From contig CP142453.1 in NCBI GenBank assembly GCA_038049695.1, positions 16,744,001-16,808,000 of the forward strand: a DNA stretch of 64,000 bases, read 5' to 3'. The notes under the pieces were generated by a model. The model had not been told where the DNA came from and ran no database searches. It was given only the letters and a program-made list of their open reading frames with translations. Origin of the DNA: Cinnamomum chago (taxonomy: Eukaryota; Streptophyta; Magnoliopsida; Laurales; Lauraceae). Positions 11,968-23,100 of this stretch are shown here, in pieces. Every line of letters starts with the position of its first letter. The stretch's first letter is position 1. Position numbers and translations under genes: made by a program.

Positions 11968-14900
11968 CACTTGGGCGCCCATATAGGTGCGCCCAAGTTC
12001 CAAGCTGCACTTGGGCGCACACACAGGTGCGCCCAGGTTCCAAGGACACACTGTGTGTGCGCCCAAGTCTCTGGTTACCCTAGAACCCACTTTAGTGCAC
12101 ATTTAGGTCGGTTCTTCACCACTCTTCATAGTTCCGACCCAATCTCAATCCGAAAACGATCCAAAACCAAACCCCAAGCCCATTCGACCCAGAAGATAAC
12201 ATGGGCGCACTTGTGTGTGCACTCAAGTTCTGAAATCCACTTGGGCGCCCCCACAAGTGCGCCCAAGTCCGATTCCCTTTGTTTTAGTCCAAATTCAACC
12301 CGAACCAAACCCTAGGTCAACTGAACCCCAGGTCCCTGCCATTTTTCGACCTATGATCACTATGATGTATGGACCAACAGATTCTACTTTTCAAGAGCTT
12401 TCCAACGGTATATAGAACATCCAATTCCGACCAACGGTCCAAGAGTTATGGCCCGCGGAAGATAGCCCTAACGATCCCCCCAGTAGAGACCACTTGGGCG
12501 CCACCCTAGGTGCGCCCAAGTTTCATCCTGCGCGCCCAGGTGTCCAGTTGGCTTAGAACGGAGCTTGAATACATATTTGTGTGGGTTTCGCTCTATCTTT
12601 CGCAATCCCGACCTGACCTCAACCCGAAAACAGTTCGAAACCGAACCGAAAGCCCACTTAGCCCCAAAACCAACATGGGCCCATCTATGCATGCGCCCAA
12701 GTTCCGAAGCTAACATGGGCGCACCCATGTGTGCGCCCAAGTTCCCCGTAACCCTAGACTTGCCTTGGTTTGCGTGAAACCTCTGGAAACTCATGCAAAC
12801 AGCAGCCCTAACCCCTTCTCCACGAAAAAACCCTTATATAAGGATCTCTTATGTCATTTACAAGAGGGAGGCTACCAAAAAGAATAGAAAAACTAGAAGA
12901 AAAGAGAGAAAGAGAGAGTGGCCACCAAAGAGAGAGCTTTGGATCTAGATGAAAGGAGAAGAAGGAGCTTTTGTTTCCCAAGATTAGCAATGGAGAGAGC
13001 TTCCGAAAGCCATGGATCTACGCGAAAACTTCAACCTACGATTCCGACCGGTATTTATAGATTAGGTTCTCTTCCATTAAATCCAACATCATTAATGTTT
13101 AGAAATATGCTTAGGATCATGCATGCATTATAGATCTGCATTAATAGTAGTATTTTTCAGTAGATCTAATACTTAGTAATCATCCATCATTAGTAACATG
13201 CTTAGGATCATCCCTACTCCGTAGATCTGCATTATTTCTTGCATTCCGAACTCGTGATTAGGATAGACTTTGCATCCATTTCATCTTCATTAAGTAAAAT
13301 CCGAAAAAAATATATATAAAAATAAAATAAAAAAAAGTGCAACAAAACACTTGGGCGCAACTATCTGTGCGCCCAAGTGTCTGCAACAGTCTTCAACCCC
13401 GAGTTTCATAGTAAGCACAATTTATTTCTTAGATCCAAACTCGTTTTTCATACATATTGTTATTGGGACCTTCGGATCTATAATCTTGCATCCCAAATCG
13501 CGCGAAAAGTATCGAGAAAAGAAACAAAGAAGAAGAAAAGTGCAGGAAAAACTTGGGAGCAACTGTGTGTGCGCCCAAGTTTCTGGATAGGCTTTTGGCC
13601 CCGACTTCTCGTTTCGCGTGTACTCTGTTTCTTAGATCCGGGCCTACCCCTATAAAAGTTAGTATTAAAGTCTTCGGATTTGAGAAAAGTGTTAAAAGGA
13701 TTAGAAGGAAGACCAAATATATCGCAAAAGATAAAGGGAAAAAAGAGACAGTGAACTTGGGAGCAACTGTGCGTGAGCCCAAGTTGTGCAGAGAAACTTG
13801 GGAGCAACTGTGTGTGAGCCCAAGTTGTGCAGAGAAACTTGGGAGCAACTGTGTGTGCGCCCAAGTTCCTAATTCGTTTTCCGGCCCGCCTTTTCATATC
13901 TATGCATTCCATTTAGCTTGCTGCTTTATCTTTGTGGTAATTTCAATTGACTACTGAACTTCTAGACTTCGAAGTATCAAATTATCATCATTTTAGGTTC
14001 GGATAAATTGCATAAAATACCAAAAAAATCAAAATCATAAAATATTTCTCCTCTCATCTTACTCTCTAGTAATTAGAGAAGAGGACACAAAAAAGAAAGT
14101 AATTAAAAGAAGTATTAGAATTATAAAATTAGACATTAAGTAGCTAATCTTAGGATATTTCATTCGTGCCTAAGTAAATCAATAAATTTGATCAACTCCT
14201 AATCTAAAACACTTAATTAACTCAAAACACCTAATTAAAATATCCAATTAAAACCCATAGAATTAATTAACTAAATCCCTGAAATTGATTAACAACTCTT
14301 AATAAAACCTTAATTAACAAACCTTAATTAAAATCCTAATTAATAAGCCTAAATAAATTAAAACCCTAATTAACCAACCTTAATTAATAAGCCTAAATAA
14401 ATTAAAACCCTAATTAACAAACCTTAATTAAAATTTTGATTAACAAGCCTATATAAACCAAAACCCCTAATTAATCAAACCCTAACAACAAAACCCTAGC
14501 CACAAATCCCTAATTAAGACCCTAATAGAAACCTAATTAAAGACAATAAGACTCAGCCACACCCAGAGAATAGAGACATTCCCCAACCAGAATACCAAAT
14601 CCGACTTAGAAGCACCCTAGAATTGAACGAACTAGTAGCTCCACAACAGGCAGACACTTAGGAGCAACCAGAGGTGAGCCTAAGTTATTCAGCAAAGATA
14701 GGAGCAACCATAGGTGCACCCAAGTTACTCGGGAAACATAGGAGCAACCAGAGGTGAGCCTAAGTTATTCAGCAAAGATAGGAGCAACCATAGGTGCACC
14801 CAAGTTATTCAGGAAACATAGGAGCAACCATAGGTGCGCCCAAGTTTATCTCCATTACCCGGGACCTCCGAAGCCGTATTGTATTCACTTTGAACCTTGA

Positions 14901-15345
14901 CCTTAATCAACATCATAAGACCATCACAGAACCAATAACAACCCACAAATTAAAGATTTAATTAACTTAAACCCAACCGGAATCTCAAACCGAAATCGGA
15001 CGGGCGAACAATATCAAGGCATCACTTGGGCGCACACACAGGTACACCCAAGTTTACAGAACACCTAGGCGCACACACAGGTGCGCCCAGGTTTCCTGTC
15101 TAGCCCAAGTCGCGAATCTCGGTTACAATTCGAATTCCGGACTTAAACCATTAAGATAAATCAATCCAGAACCTAAAACAACATTAAAACAGAGACTTGC
15201 ATCAAGTAGAAACTCCCCGAATTCCAAAATCAATAGCGATACCATCGTCACCAACCTAAGCACACAAAACCTGACACTTGGGCGCCACCATCTGTGCGCC
15301 CAAGTTGGCTGAGTAACATAGGCGCAACCATAAGTGCGCCCAAGT
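11968..15345 (+). repeat. Dispersed hairpin repeats 'acttgggcgc...gcgcccaagt'
   Basis: About 22 copies of a roughly 31-bp unit whose arms are inverted complements (acttgggcgc and gcgcccaagt) around an 8-11-nt variable centre. Three or four more lie at 8863-9016 in the other LTR. Examples start near 11968, 12007, 12490, 12712, 13350, 13551, 13756, 13797, 13838, 14656, 14698, 15025, 15063, 15275 and 15314. Later copies use the variant 'ataggagcaaccataggtg'. Compensating changes in both arms (gggagc with gagccc) are seen near 13756-13830. Confidence 0.8.
14190..14540. repeat. Degenerate 'ccctaattaa' array
   Basis: AT-rich stretch of repeated 'aaaccctaattaa' and 'ccttaattaa' phrases at 10-20 bp spacing inside the long LTR. 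It resembles degenerate telomere-type motifs (AAACCCT) but shows no regular 7-bp period. Confidence 0.6.
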
Positions 15346-15983
15346 TCTCCGTCAGTCCTACTTCACCGATTTCGACATCTTTCTACCATTTGGGACAAAA
15401 CCTGAAATTCCAGAACCTAAAATAGAACCTCAACATATTTAAAAACACATTAATCAGAACCTTAAAGCATCCCTAAATCACTCTTAATCAACTCATAACT
15501 TAAAACAAACCCACCCAATTTAAGACCATAACCAAATTCCTTAGGCATAGAAATTGCCAAGCTTAGGCTATTTGCACCCTAGGATTATATCAGATTCCCC
15601 CATTAGATAAATTAGAGTATTAAGCTTCGTCCCACCACTTTTCTTGTTCCGTCAGGGGATCGGGAAAGCTGATGTGGGCGGTCTAGGACCTTAGGTTAGG
15701 GTTAATCCGATGATCAATAATAAAGCATTAATCACGTAAATCCAAGTATCAATATAAAAAATATCAAAAATTATGCTAGCCCAATATCAAAAATCCATAA
15801 AAAACCATAAAACCAACAAAATAAACCCAAAAAGATTTTTCCTTTATTTCTTCCTCCACCTCAGGTGCAGATATTTAATCGAACTTAATGATAAAAGGGA
15901 ACAAAGAACTGACTTCAAAAATTGAATAAATGAGAATAATTAGATGAGATGAGTGATTTCACACACTTTGCATATTTTTATTT

Positions 15984-16082
15984 CGGCCCATCGGCCACCC
16001 TAAATCAATCACGGCCCATCGGCCACTCTAAAACAAACACCGGCCCATCGGCCACCTTCAATCAATTACAGCCCATCGGCTT
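15984..16082. repeat. Tandem repeat 'cggcccatcggccac'
   Basis: Four imperfect units of about 30-35 bp near the end of the long LTR. Each begins with a 'cggcccatcggccac'-type core followed by an AC-rich spacer. Confidence 0.7.
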
Positions 16083-16650
16083 TTCACTTTATCACTCGTG
16101 TATCGCACATGAAAAACACAGAAATCACAAGTCAAAGTCTCATTTGCATCATCATTTTGGTTTGAAAAAGTCAGCCTTTAAACCCTATTTTGCCAAGGGA
16201 TTAGAAGGGGGTACCCGGGAACGGGGCCGATCCTCTTCTTAAATATTTGGCACCTCCCCCCTTTTTATTTTCTTTATTTTAATTATTTCATTTCACTTGG
16301 ATATACTATGATTTTGTTGTGTGAGGATTAACCTTATTTGGACTCTAACTCATAACCCTGAATTGACCCTATATTAAAGAGACCCAAAGAGACCCAAATT
16401 AATGTGATAGGAAAACCGTCGTGTGTTGCCGGCAGCACATTAGACGAGAGAAGAACCCACCCATTTATTTTCTCCCATTTTTCTTCGGCTTTTGTCGAAG
16501 AACGGTGTTACGGCCGTTACCGTAGCTGGCAATCGTGATCCATCGATTTTGAGGGTAGTCGGAATCCTCATTTTCGATGTAAAATTTAAATAGCACATAT
16601 AGATGAATGGCGATTTCCCTCCCCTAGGGGATCAAAATTCACATCCGACA

Positions 16651-16835
16651 CCAGCTCGCTAACACCAGCTCGGTTACAGCGCCAGCTCGGTGACAGCACC
16701 AGCTCGGTTACAAGGTCAGTTCGGTGACAGCACCAGCTCGCTAACACCAACTCGGTTACAACGTCAGCTCGGTGATGGCACCAGCTCACTAACACTAGCT
16801 TGGTTACAGCGTTAACTCGGTGACAGCACCAGTAA
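16651..16835 (+). repeat. Short tandem repeat 'cagctcggttacagcg' (right part)
   Basis: Right-hand continuation of the array at 8170-8337, resuming directly after the nested element's target duplication. Confidence 0.75.
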
Positions 16836-16979
16836 CTTCAGCCAGAAAGATCGCACGTCGCCAACCGACACCATGATATAGTGTGAGCTCCCAACTCAAT
16901 ATTCAGAAAGCCCTCTCATCTTAATAACTCCCGACTTCAAAGAGTTAGAACTCTAAGAAGTCAGGAGCTAGGGGGCAGT

Positions 16980-17636
16980 TGTGTGGGGATATCTACATGA
17001 TACCAAGATTATCATCCCATCTCAGTTAGGTCAGCACCACCTCGGTCAGTACCCTCTCAGCTAGGTCAGCACCACCTCGGCCAAGTGCCTCACCTCGGCC
17101 AAGTGCCTTACCTCAGCCAGGAACTCCCACCTAGGCAGCAGTGCCAGAATTCTTGCCAAGACGGGTGCAAATAGTTGTACCTCTATGAAAACTCAACCAC
17201 GTTACAGAACGTGTCGAGTAATGATGACATGCATCCGGTAGAGGTAAATAGTTGTCATTATCTGCAATTAAAAAAGTAAGGTCCGATGGGACAATGCCTT
17301 CACCTACCCCCCACTAAGGGAACATAGTACTGGCTTATGGGACTTCCATCTCCATCTACCTCCAAAAGTCAACTCTTCAGCCTATATATACATAGAGGTA
17401 AACCAAAAAAAAAGGTACGCCAAGGCTTACACTCAGAGACACCCTTCCTCTTTTCCTTCTTCCTCCATCCTTTGTTGAGTTGTGGAACTAACTTAGGCAT
17501 CGGAGGGCCTTACGCTGACAGCAGTCAGGGTTTCTGATCCTTTGTTTCTCCTCCTCTTTCAGGTTTTCAGGCAGCTAATCCTTCCCAAAAGTTCTACATT
17601 CATCTAAGTAAGTCCGCGAGATTTTTTGCACTTACA
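16980..17636 (+). repeat. 3' LTR of the 6736-17636 element
   Basis: 657 bp, TG...CA ends, preceded by the purine tract agggggca and followed by the TTGGT target duplication (17637-17641). About 20 differences from the 5' LTR were counted by eye. Confidence 0.85.
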
Positions 17637-17641
17637 TTGGT

Positions 17642-18079
17642 CTTCCAATTTATTTTAGTGAAAGACTTCTGTAATAAATGTGTTGATGCAAATTCAGATG
17701 CAAGATGTGCATTTCAAATGCCTTAATCAAATGGATACAAACAAAACCTACGACAGCAGTTCCATTGTGGTTACTTCATATTCTGTTGATCATATTTAAG
17801 AAAGCAAGTATAAGAAGACATAAGAATGAAATTGGAAGAAAAAAAAAAAAAAGGAAATGAAGAATTTGAATTTTGAAGCTGATAGAACAACATGAAAAAA
17901 TCTCTGATTGTCTATTTACAAATATTTCTTCGTGAGGGGTGATTTTTACTCTCCTTTACAAAAATGTCATTTGGGTTTGGCGAATGCCAGGACCCATAAC
18001 TAGTCCCTCAGAACCATCCTCCTATCCTTCCATGAGGATGAGAACAAAGTGTTAGGCCCTCCATTTCCTTGTAATACTC
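17642..18079. other. SAUR unit spacer, no gene
   Basis: Continues the spacer interrupted at 6731. The empty-site order is visible in the paralogous spacer near 20140-20170 ('gaactgaattggtctttt'). No coding content. Confidence 0.6.
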
Positions 18080-18352
18080 TCACGAGCAATTCAGCTGAGA
18101 AGTGAGAGTTATGAAGGTGTCTTCATGACATGGGATTGTGAGTCCACCCATTTGATGATCAAAGCCAAACTCTTCTTCAGCCCTACTAAGCAAGTATTGG
18201 AAGGATGGGTGCTTCAAATATGATACTGGAATCACAAACCGTGTTTGGCTTTCCCCGACATAAACGGCGAAATGGCCTTTTGGAACATTTGGACCTGGAA
18301 TGAATTGACTTCTAGCTAGAGACCGGCGTAGAATCTCCTTTGCTTGAATCAT
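18080..18352 (-). pseudogene. SAUR: SAUR family copy C, canonical start codon lost
   Basis: The SAUR frame is open through the whole core ([46 protein letters not shown], ending SQLNCS). The position where all paralogues have ATG (MGIRLPG) reads ATC here, with an in-frame stop a few codons further upstream. The first available ATG is the methionine of MIQAKEIL, giving a 90-residue protein that lacks the first seven residues; that start is used for the coordinates. The core is intact, so the protein could still work if the later ATG is used. Otherwise this is a very recent pseudogene. The promoter TGTCTC core is also changed (GAGGCA on the plus strand near 18540). Confidence 0.8.
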
Positions 18353-18496
18353 ACCAGGCAAACGGATACCGATGATTTTCAGTCACTACTATTAACTGAA
18401 ATGCGAACAACTGGATTTCTAAGCTTTTGGTACGAGAGAAGGCTTTAAGAAGAAGAAGGGTGAATTTTGAATGAAAACATGACATGGGTGTGGTTG

Positions 18497-18504
18497 TTTA
18501 TATA
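18497..18504 (-). promoter_or_regulatory. TATA box of SAUR copy C
   Basis: TATATAAA on the minus strand in the conserved upstream block shared by the array. Confidence 0.5.
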
Positions 18505-20577
18505 GAGAATCAATCAAGCATGAGGATTGAGTGGTCTAGAGGCATTTGCAAATGGGTTTTTTTGTATGTGGGGAAAAGTTTAGTTGTAGTTCAAGTGCCT
18601 TCACACATGGTGTTGCTACTTGTTTGCTCTACATCTCACATCAGAGATTGCAAAATATCTTCCATGAATCATGTTTAGACACTGCAGGGAACATAGAGCC
18701 CCACCAGTTTACAGATGACAAGAGAGCCAGTTGTGTGATGCTCAATTGCTCTACCTGCTCTCATGTGTAGTAAACTGTAAACCTCAGTACTTGTGAAGGT
18801 CTAAGTACGGCTCTTGAATTGGTGATCCAAGACCACTGATCTGATGGGCCAGATTGTGGATAGACCTGGCCCCATAACTCTACCAACTGGCAATGATAAT
18901 GCTTTGACAACAACCTACACTGATGCATTTATAGTACATCTAGATTTAAATGTTCTATTGAGCCTTTTCAATTGTAGTAAGACCCATTAGATGATTGGTT
19001 TTCGTTACTAACTACTGAGAATTGTTTACAACGGGCACTTGAAAGTGATTATTAATCCAAGATATTTTTAACGTACTTCTTCCTTTTCTCTCTTTATTTC
19101 AAGATAAAATTTGACATGAAATTTATTTATGATGTCTATCGATTTTATAAAGTGGCTTTATGGATCTTCATGAACCAAGTGGGGGCAACTGAATTTATGC
19201 ATATATATGATGGTTCATGGGTTTGGCCAACATATTAGCAATTTCCTCTTCCTTCTTTCTTTCTTTTTTGTTTTCCTCCCTTGCCTCAACCAATGTAGGT
19301 GATTAGGTTTAAAGGTAAAATGAATGCTGGGCAGCTTAATTCTGTGAAGGCAAATGTGACCAAAGTACATAAGTTCTCTACCACTTATCACTAATTAGAC
19401 AAAAAGCTTGATGTAAGTCATACTCTAAGGAGAATCACTAATTAGACAAGCTTTTTCATCTATCTAGAGGACATGGGTTGTTAGGTAGAAGGTAAAGCTA
19501 TTAAGCGGACCGTCTATTTTTTTTCCTTCTGAAAACATTTTTCCTGAGACAGGGTTATAGATTTTGTACCATAATCATGAGTTTTAAGGGTGTTGTCCAT
19601 CCATAGTAAACTGATCATGAGCAAGTTAAAAAAAATAGTCTTAACGTACACTTGTAAATATCTTGCTTATTACAGGTTATTTATTTATTTTTTTCGTTTT
19701 CCCTTTTGCTATTGTAGTCCGACCTGTGATGCTAATGGATTAACCCCTAGTCGTCCCTATGAAAGTGAGCTCCCTTGCCACTGAGCTATCAGTAGGTCCG
19801 CTAATACCAGGAGTTTGGCTATGAATATATTTTTTTTACTTTAGTCATGATGTTATCCAAATACCAGTTAAGGGAAGATGATAAGCACTCAGCCCTGCAG
19901 TTAACATCAATGCACCTGTATGACTATAATCGCATAATGACTTGACTGGGAAAACTCAGTCATCAATCGGATGAATTAGCATGGTATCCATTTGATTCAA
20001 TCATCAAGAGAATGCTGCTACTAGTTGGCCTTGTATGAATTTCATAAGAGAACAAAATTTCTCCGATGCAGTCGCACCTTTACATTAAACTAACACAGCA
20101 CCCTACAAGCCAGTCTATTTCCATCTTTGTAGTTTGAACTGAATTGGTCTTTTGTAATATATGCGTGTTGCAAATTCAGGTATAAGATGTGCATTTCAAA
20201 TGCCTTGATCAACTGAATACATAACAAAACCTACTGCAGCAGTTCCATTGTGGTTGCTTTAGCTTCTGCAATGGCTTTATATGAATTGATCATATTTAAG
20301 AGAGCAAGTATAAGAAGACATAGAAAGAAATCGGAAAAAGAAAAGGAAACTAAGAATTTGAGTTTTGAAGCTGATATAGCAACATGAAAAAATCTCTGAT
20401 TGTCTATTTACAAATATTTCTTCATGAGGGGAGATTTTTGTTCTCCTTTACAAAAATGTCATTTGGGTTTGGCGAATGCCAGGACCCACAACTAAGTCCC
20501 TCAGAACCATCCTCCTATACTTCCATGAGGATGAGAACAAAGTGTTAGGTCCTCCATGATGATGATGATGACGACTC
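18505..20577. other. SAUR unit upstream and spacer DNA
   Basis: No gene. Strongly similar to 4380-4632 plus 5296-6730, so copies B and C lie in the same duplicated unit. A tRNA-like SINE fragment sits at about 19715-19805. Confidence 0.6.
19715..19805 (-). mobile_element. tRNA-derived SINE head fragment
   Basis: Read on the minus strand it contains TAGCTCAGTGGCAAGGGAGC, a good polymerase III A box, and a degraded B box (GGTTAATCC) about 30 nt further on. The paralogous spacer near 6160 lacks it. It is too diverged to fold as a real tRNA and is best read as a SINE remnant. Confidence 0.5.
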
Positions 20578-20639
20578 TCACAAGCAATTCAGTTGAGAAG
20601 TGAGAGTCATGAAGGTGTCTTCATGACATGGGATTGTGA

Positions 20640-21068
20640 TGTCAGCTTAAGATCCCTCAATCCACAGGAAGATCTCCTTGGGTTTAATCCAAATGACACA
20701 ATAAACATCAATAAATTGAGAATGGGTTTGAGCTTACCTGACTCCATAACTTTGTTTTGAAGGTAATGGAAGCTCCTTGATATAACAGAAGCTTGAAACT
20801 TTGTGGGGTTTACAACTCCTTTGCCTTTGCTATTCTTTCTTGCTTAGTGAGGGAGGCCAAGAAACTATTAACCAAAGAAGTTACCCAAATGGGTCCTTTT
20901 ATAGAAGATTCCTACCCATTAAGGAACCATTAACCCCCCAACGGTCACCTGACCCTTTAATATCAGCCCATGATTAGTTTGTTGTAAAGTGAGCTCAAAA
21001 TAAGTGGGTATCATTAAAGTTCCTTAATGGGCTTGTGGTTATATGAGCCACACCCATTTAATCCAACA
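20640..21068 (-). repeat. 3' LTR of the Copia element
   Basis: 429 bp with TG...CA ends. In the sense orientation it is preceded by a purine-rich tract (gtgggagaa). It carries the element's TTGGATTAAATGGGTG start. Confidence 0.9.
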
Positions 21069-23100
21069 TTCTCCCACTTGGCCCATATGACCAAGAAAAC
21101 AAAATCCAATATTTTAGTTTTAGGAAATTCATTTTCATATAGTACTTTGAAAAAATGATAAAACGACCTTGACCGATGCGCATCGACTTTTAAAAAATAA
21201 TTGCCAACGTGTCTCTTATGCTGAACCTTAATACTGTGACTAAGTTGGTTTACCAATGTGAACCATAACGGTTACATGTCTTTAATGACATGATCCTTTC
21301 CATAATTACTCCACTACCACCCCAACCTAACCAAGTCCTTGATAAGGGTAAAATAGGACATTTTCAATGGCCATCCTATTTAATTGGGTACAATAATGTC
21401 ATTCTGTTTAATATTCTTATTTTATTCACTTTAATACATGTAAATATTTGACAAAATAAGAATTACGAAATTATTACTGTAATGATGTCCTCAATAATAA
21501 GGCAAATCAATAAGGTCCATATTTCTAATATGCCCTCTATAAGCCTTTGGCGCCAATGCCTTTGTTAACGGATCCGCTATCATTTGGCTCGTTGGAGCCC
21601 CAACAATAGACACCAATCGATCTCGTACCTTTTCCTTTAACACAAAGTACTTAACTTCCAAAAACTTTGATTTACTGGAAACTTTGTCATTTTGAGCAAA
21701 TCTTGTTGCTGCATCATTATCACAAAAGATTTTAAGAGGTTTAGAAATTGTATCCATAATTCATAAACCTGTGATAAAGTCTCGCATCCATAATGCATGA
21801 CCTATTGCTTCAAAACATGCCACATATTCGGCATCAAATGTGGATGGAGTCACTAGGGTTTGTTTCGCACTTCTCCATGATACTGCCCCACCAGTTAAAA
21901 GGAAAATATATCCTGAAGTCGACTTTCTTGTATCGAGGCATCCAGCGAAATTTGAGTCTGAATAACCGATCACTTCTAATTGTTCGGACTTTCTGTATGA
22001 GAGCCTGTAATTCCTAATGCCACTAAGATATCGCAAGACTTTCTTAACTTCTACCAAATACGTCATTCTTGGGTCACTTTGATATCTACTAAACATGCCA
22101 ACTGCAAAACTAATATCAGGTCTAGTGCATGTTTGTGCATACATCAAACTCCCTACTGTAACAGCATAAGGACATTGGTCCATTTGACGTCTTTCGATTT
22201 CATTTCTTGGACTTTGCTCTTTACTAAATTTGTGAATCTTGAGGCCTACATCCTTCCATACAGAATCTTTTAAGAATAGTTTTAATATAGGATTCCTGTG
22301 ATAACCCAAGTAATCATCGAGATCTATCTCGATATATCTCAATTCCTATTACAAAGGTTGCTTCTCCCATGTCTTTCATATCAAAATTATTCTTAAGATA
22401 TTCCTTGGTTTCATGAATTATACCAAGGTCATTACTAGCTAGCAAAATATCATCGACATATAGTATCAATATTATAAACTTGCTCCCGCTAACCTTGAGA
22501 TAGATGCAATGGTCTACTGGATTTTCGGAAAAACCGAATGATGTGATAATGCTGTTAAATTTAAGATACCATTGCCTGGAAGCTTGTTTCAAACTATATA
22601 TCGATTTCTTTAATTTGCAAACTAATTTATTGGTATTTCCTTTTATGAATCCTTCTGGTTGTTCCATGTATACCTCTTTTTCTAAATTTCCATTTAGGAA
22701 CGCTGTCTTAACAACCATTTGATGTAGCTCTAAATTGAAATGAGCTACAAAAGCCATAATTATCCTAAATGAATCCTTTTTAGACACCAGAGAGTAAGTC
22801 TCATTGTAATCAACTCCCTCTCTTTAAGTAAAACCTTTAGCCACAAGCCGAGCCTTAAATCATTCTACATTTCATTTCGAGTCCCTTTTGGTCTTGAAGA
22901 CCCATTTACAGCCTACGGCCTTAGAACCCTTGGGCAGTTCGATAATATCTCAAACCTCATTAGTGGCCATTGATTCTAACTCTTCTTTCACATCATCCAT
23001 CCATTTTTCAGAATTCACACTTTCTATGGCTTTCTTGAACGTTCTAGGATCATCTTTTATCCCAATATCGGCTTCCTCTAAATATACAACATAATCGTCC
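21069..23100 (-). pseudogene. Copia reverse transcriptase and RNase H region
   Basis: Contains RT motifs (LKQASRQWY, the YVDDILLAS active-site block) and the RNase H end (YSDSNFAGCLDTRKSTSGY, DAEYVA). The domain order is that of Ty1/copia. Fossil, broken. Confidence 0.85.

Larger units (their letters stand above)
8338..16650 (+). mobile_element. Nested LARD-like LTR element with hairpin-repeat arrays
   Basis: An 8.3-kb insert with TG...CA ends (TGTAGACACC...CATCCGACA) and CCAGC target duplications at 8333-8337 and 16651-16655. It has two near-identical direct repeats, 8338-9128 and 11444-12380, with differences under about 1% in the shared part. A purine tract (about 11430-11440) lies just before the second. 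The simplest reading is a 3' LTR of about 5.2 kb (11444-16650), a shortened 5' LTR, and about 2.3 kb of non-coding internal DNA. No gag or pol is seen, so it is non-autonomous, like a large retrotransposon derivative. The primer binding site was not found. It is younger than its host element. Confidence 0.7.
11444..16650 (+). repeat. Very long 3' LTR of the nested element (about 5.2 kb)
   Basis: Starts TGTAGACACCTCATTTTGG at a purine tract and ends CATCCGACA at the CCAGC target duplication. It contains a diverged tandem duplication of about 530 bp (units from about 11850 and 12380), many hairpin-like repeats (11968-15345), an AT-rich 'ccctaattaa' array (about 14190-14540) and a 'cggcccatcggccac' tandem array (about 15984-16082). 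Open frames here come from the repeats (for example runs reading GAPKF or CAPKF) and are not genes. Confidence 0.6.
6736..17636 (+). mobile_element. Ty3/gypsy-type LTR element, largely deleted inside, with a nested element
   Basis: A complete insertion of 10.9 kb with TTGGT target duplications at 6731-6735 and 17637-17641. The 5' LTR is 6736-7494 and the 3' LTR 16980-17636; by eye they differ by about 3%. The primer binding site at 7497-7514 starts TGGCGCCGTCTGTGGG, typical of plant Tat-like Ty3/gypsy elements. A purine tract (agggggca) lies just before the 3' LTR. Without the nested 8338-16650 insert, the internal region is only about 1.2 kb. It holds a gag leader-like frame, a short RNase H-like stretch and a short tandem repeat. 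The element lacks most of pol and is non-autonomous and broken. Confidence 0.85.

Noticed and set aside
12510-13957. Several open frames reading GAPKF/CAPKF-like repeats on both strands
   Set aside because: They are translations of the hairpin repeat array. The repeats are near-palindromic, so frames appear on both strands, with no family similarity.
11968-15345. CRISPR-like appearance of regularly recurring palindromic repeats
   Set aside because: Spacing is irregular, repeats vary, no cas genes are present, and the setting is a plant LTR element.
19715-19805. Possible tRNA gene
   Set aside because: The A box is good but the B box is degraded and no complete cloverleaf can be drawn; a SINE remnant explains it better.
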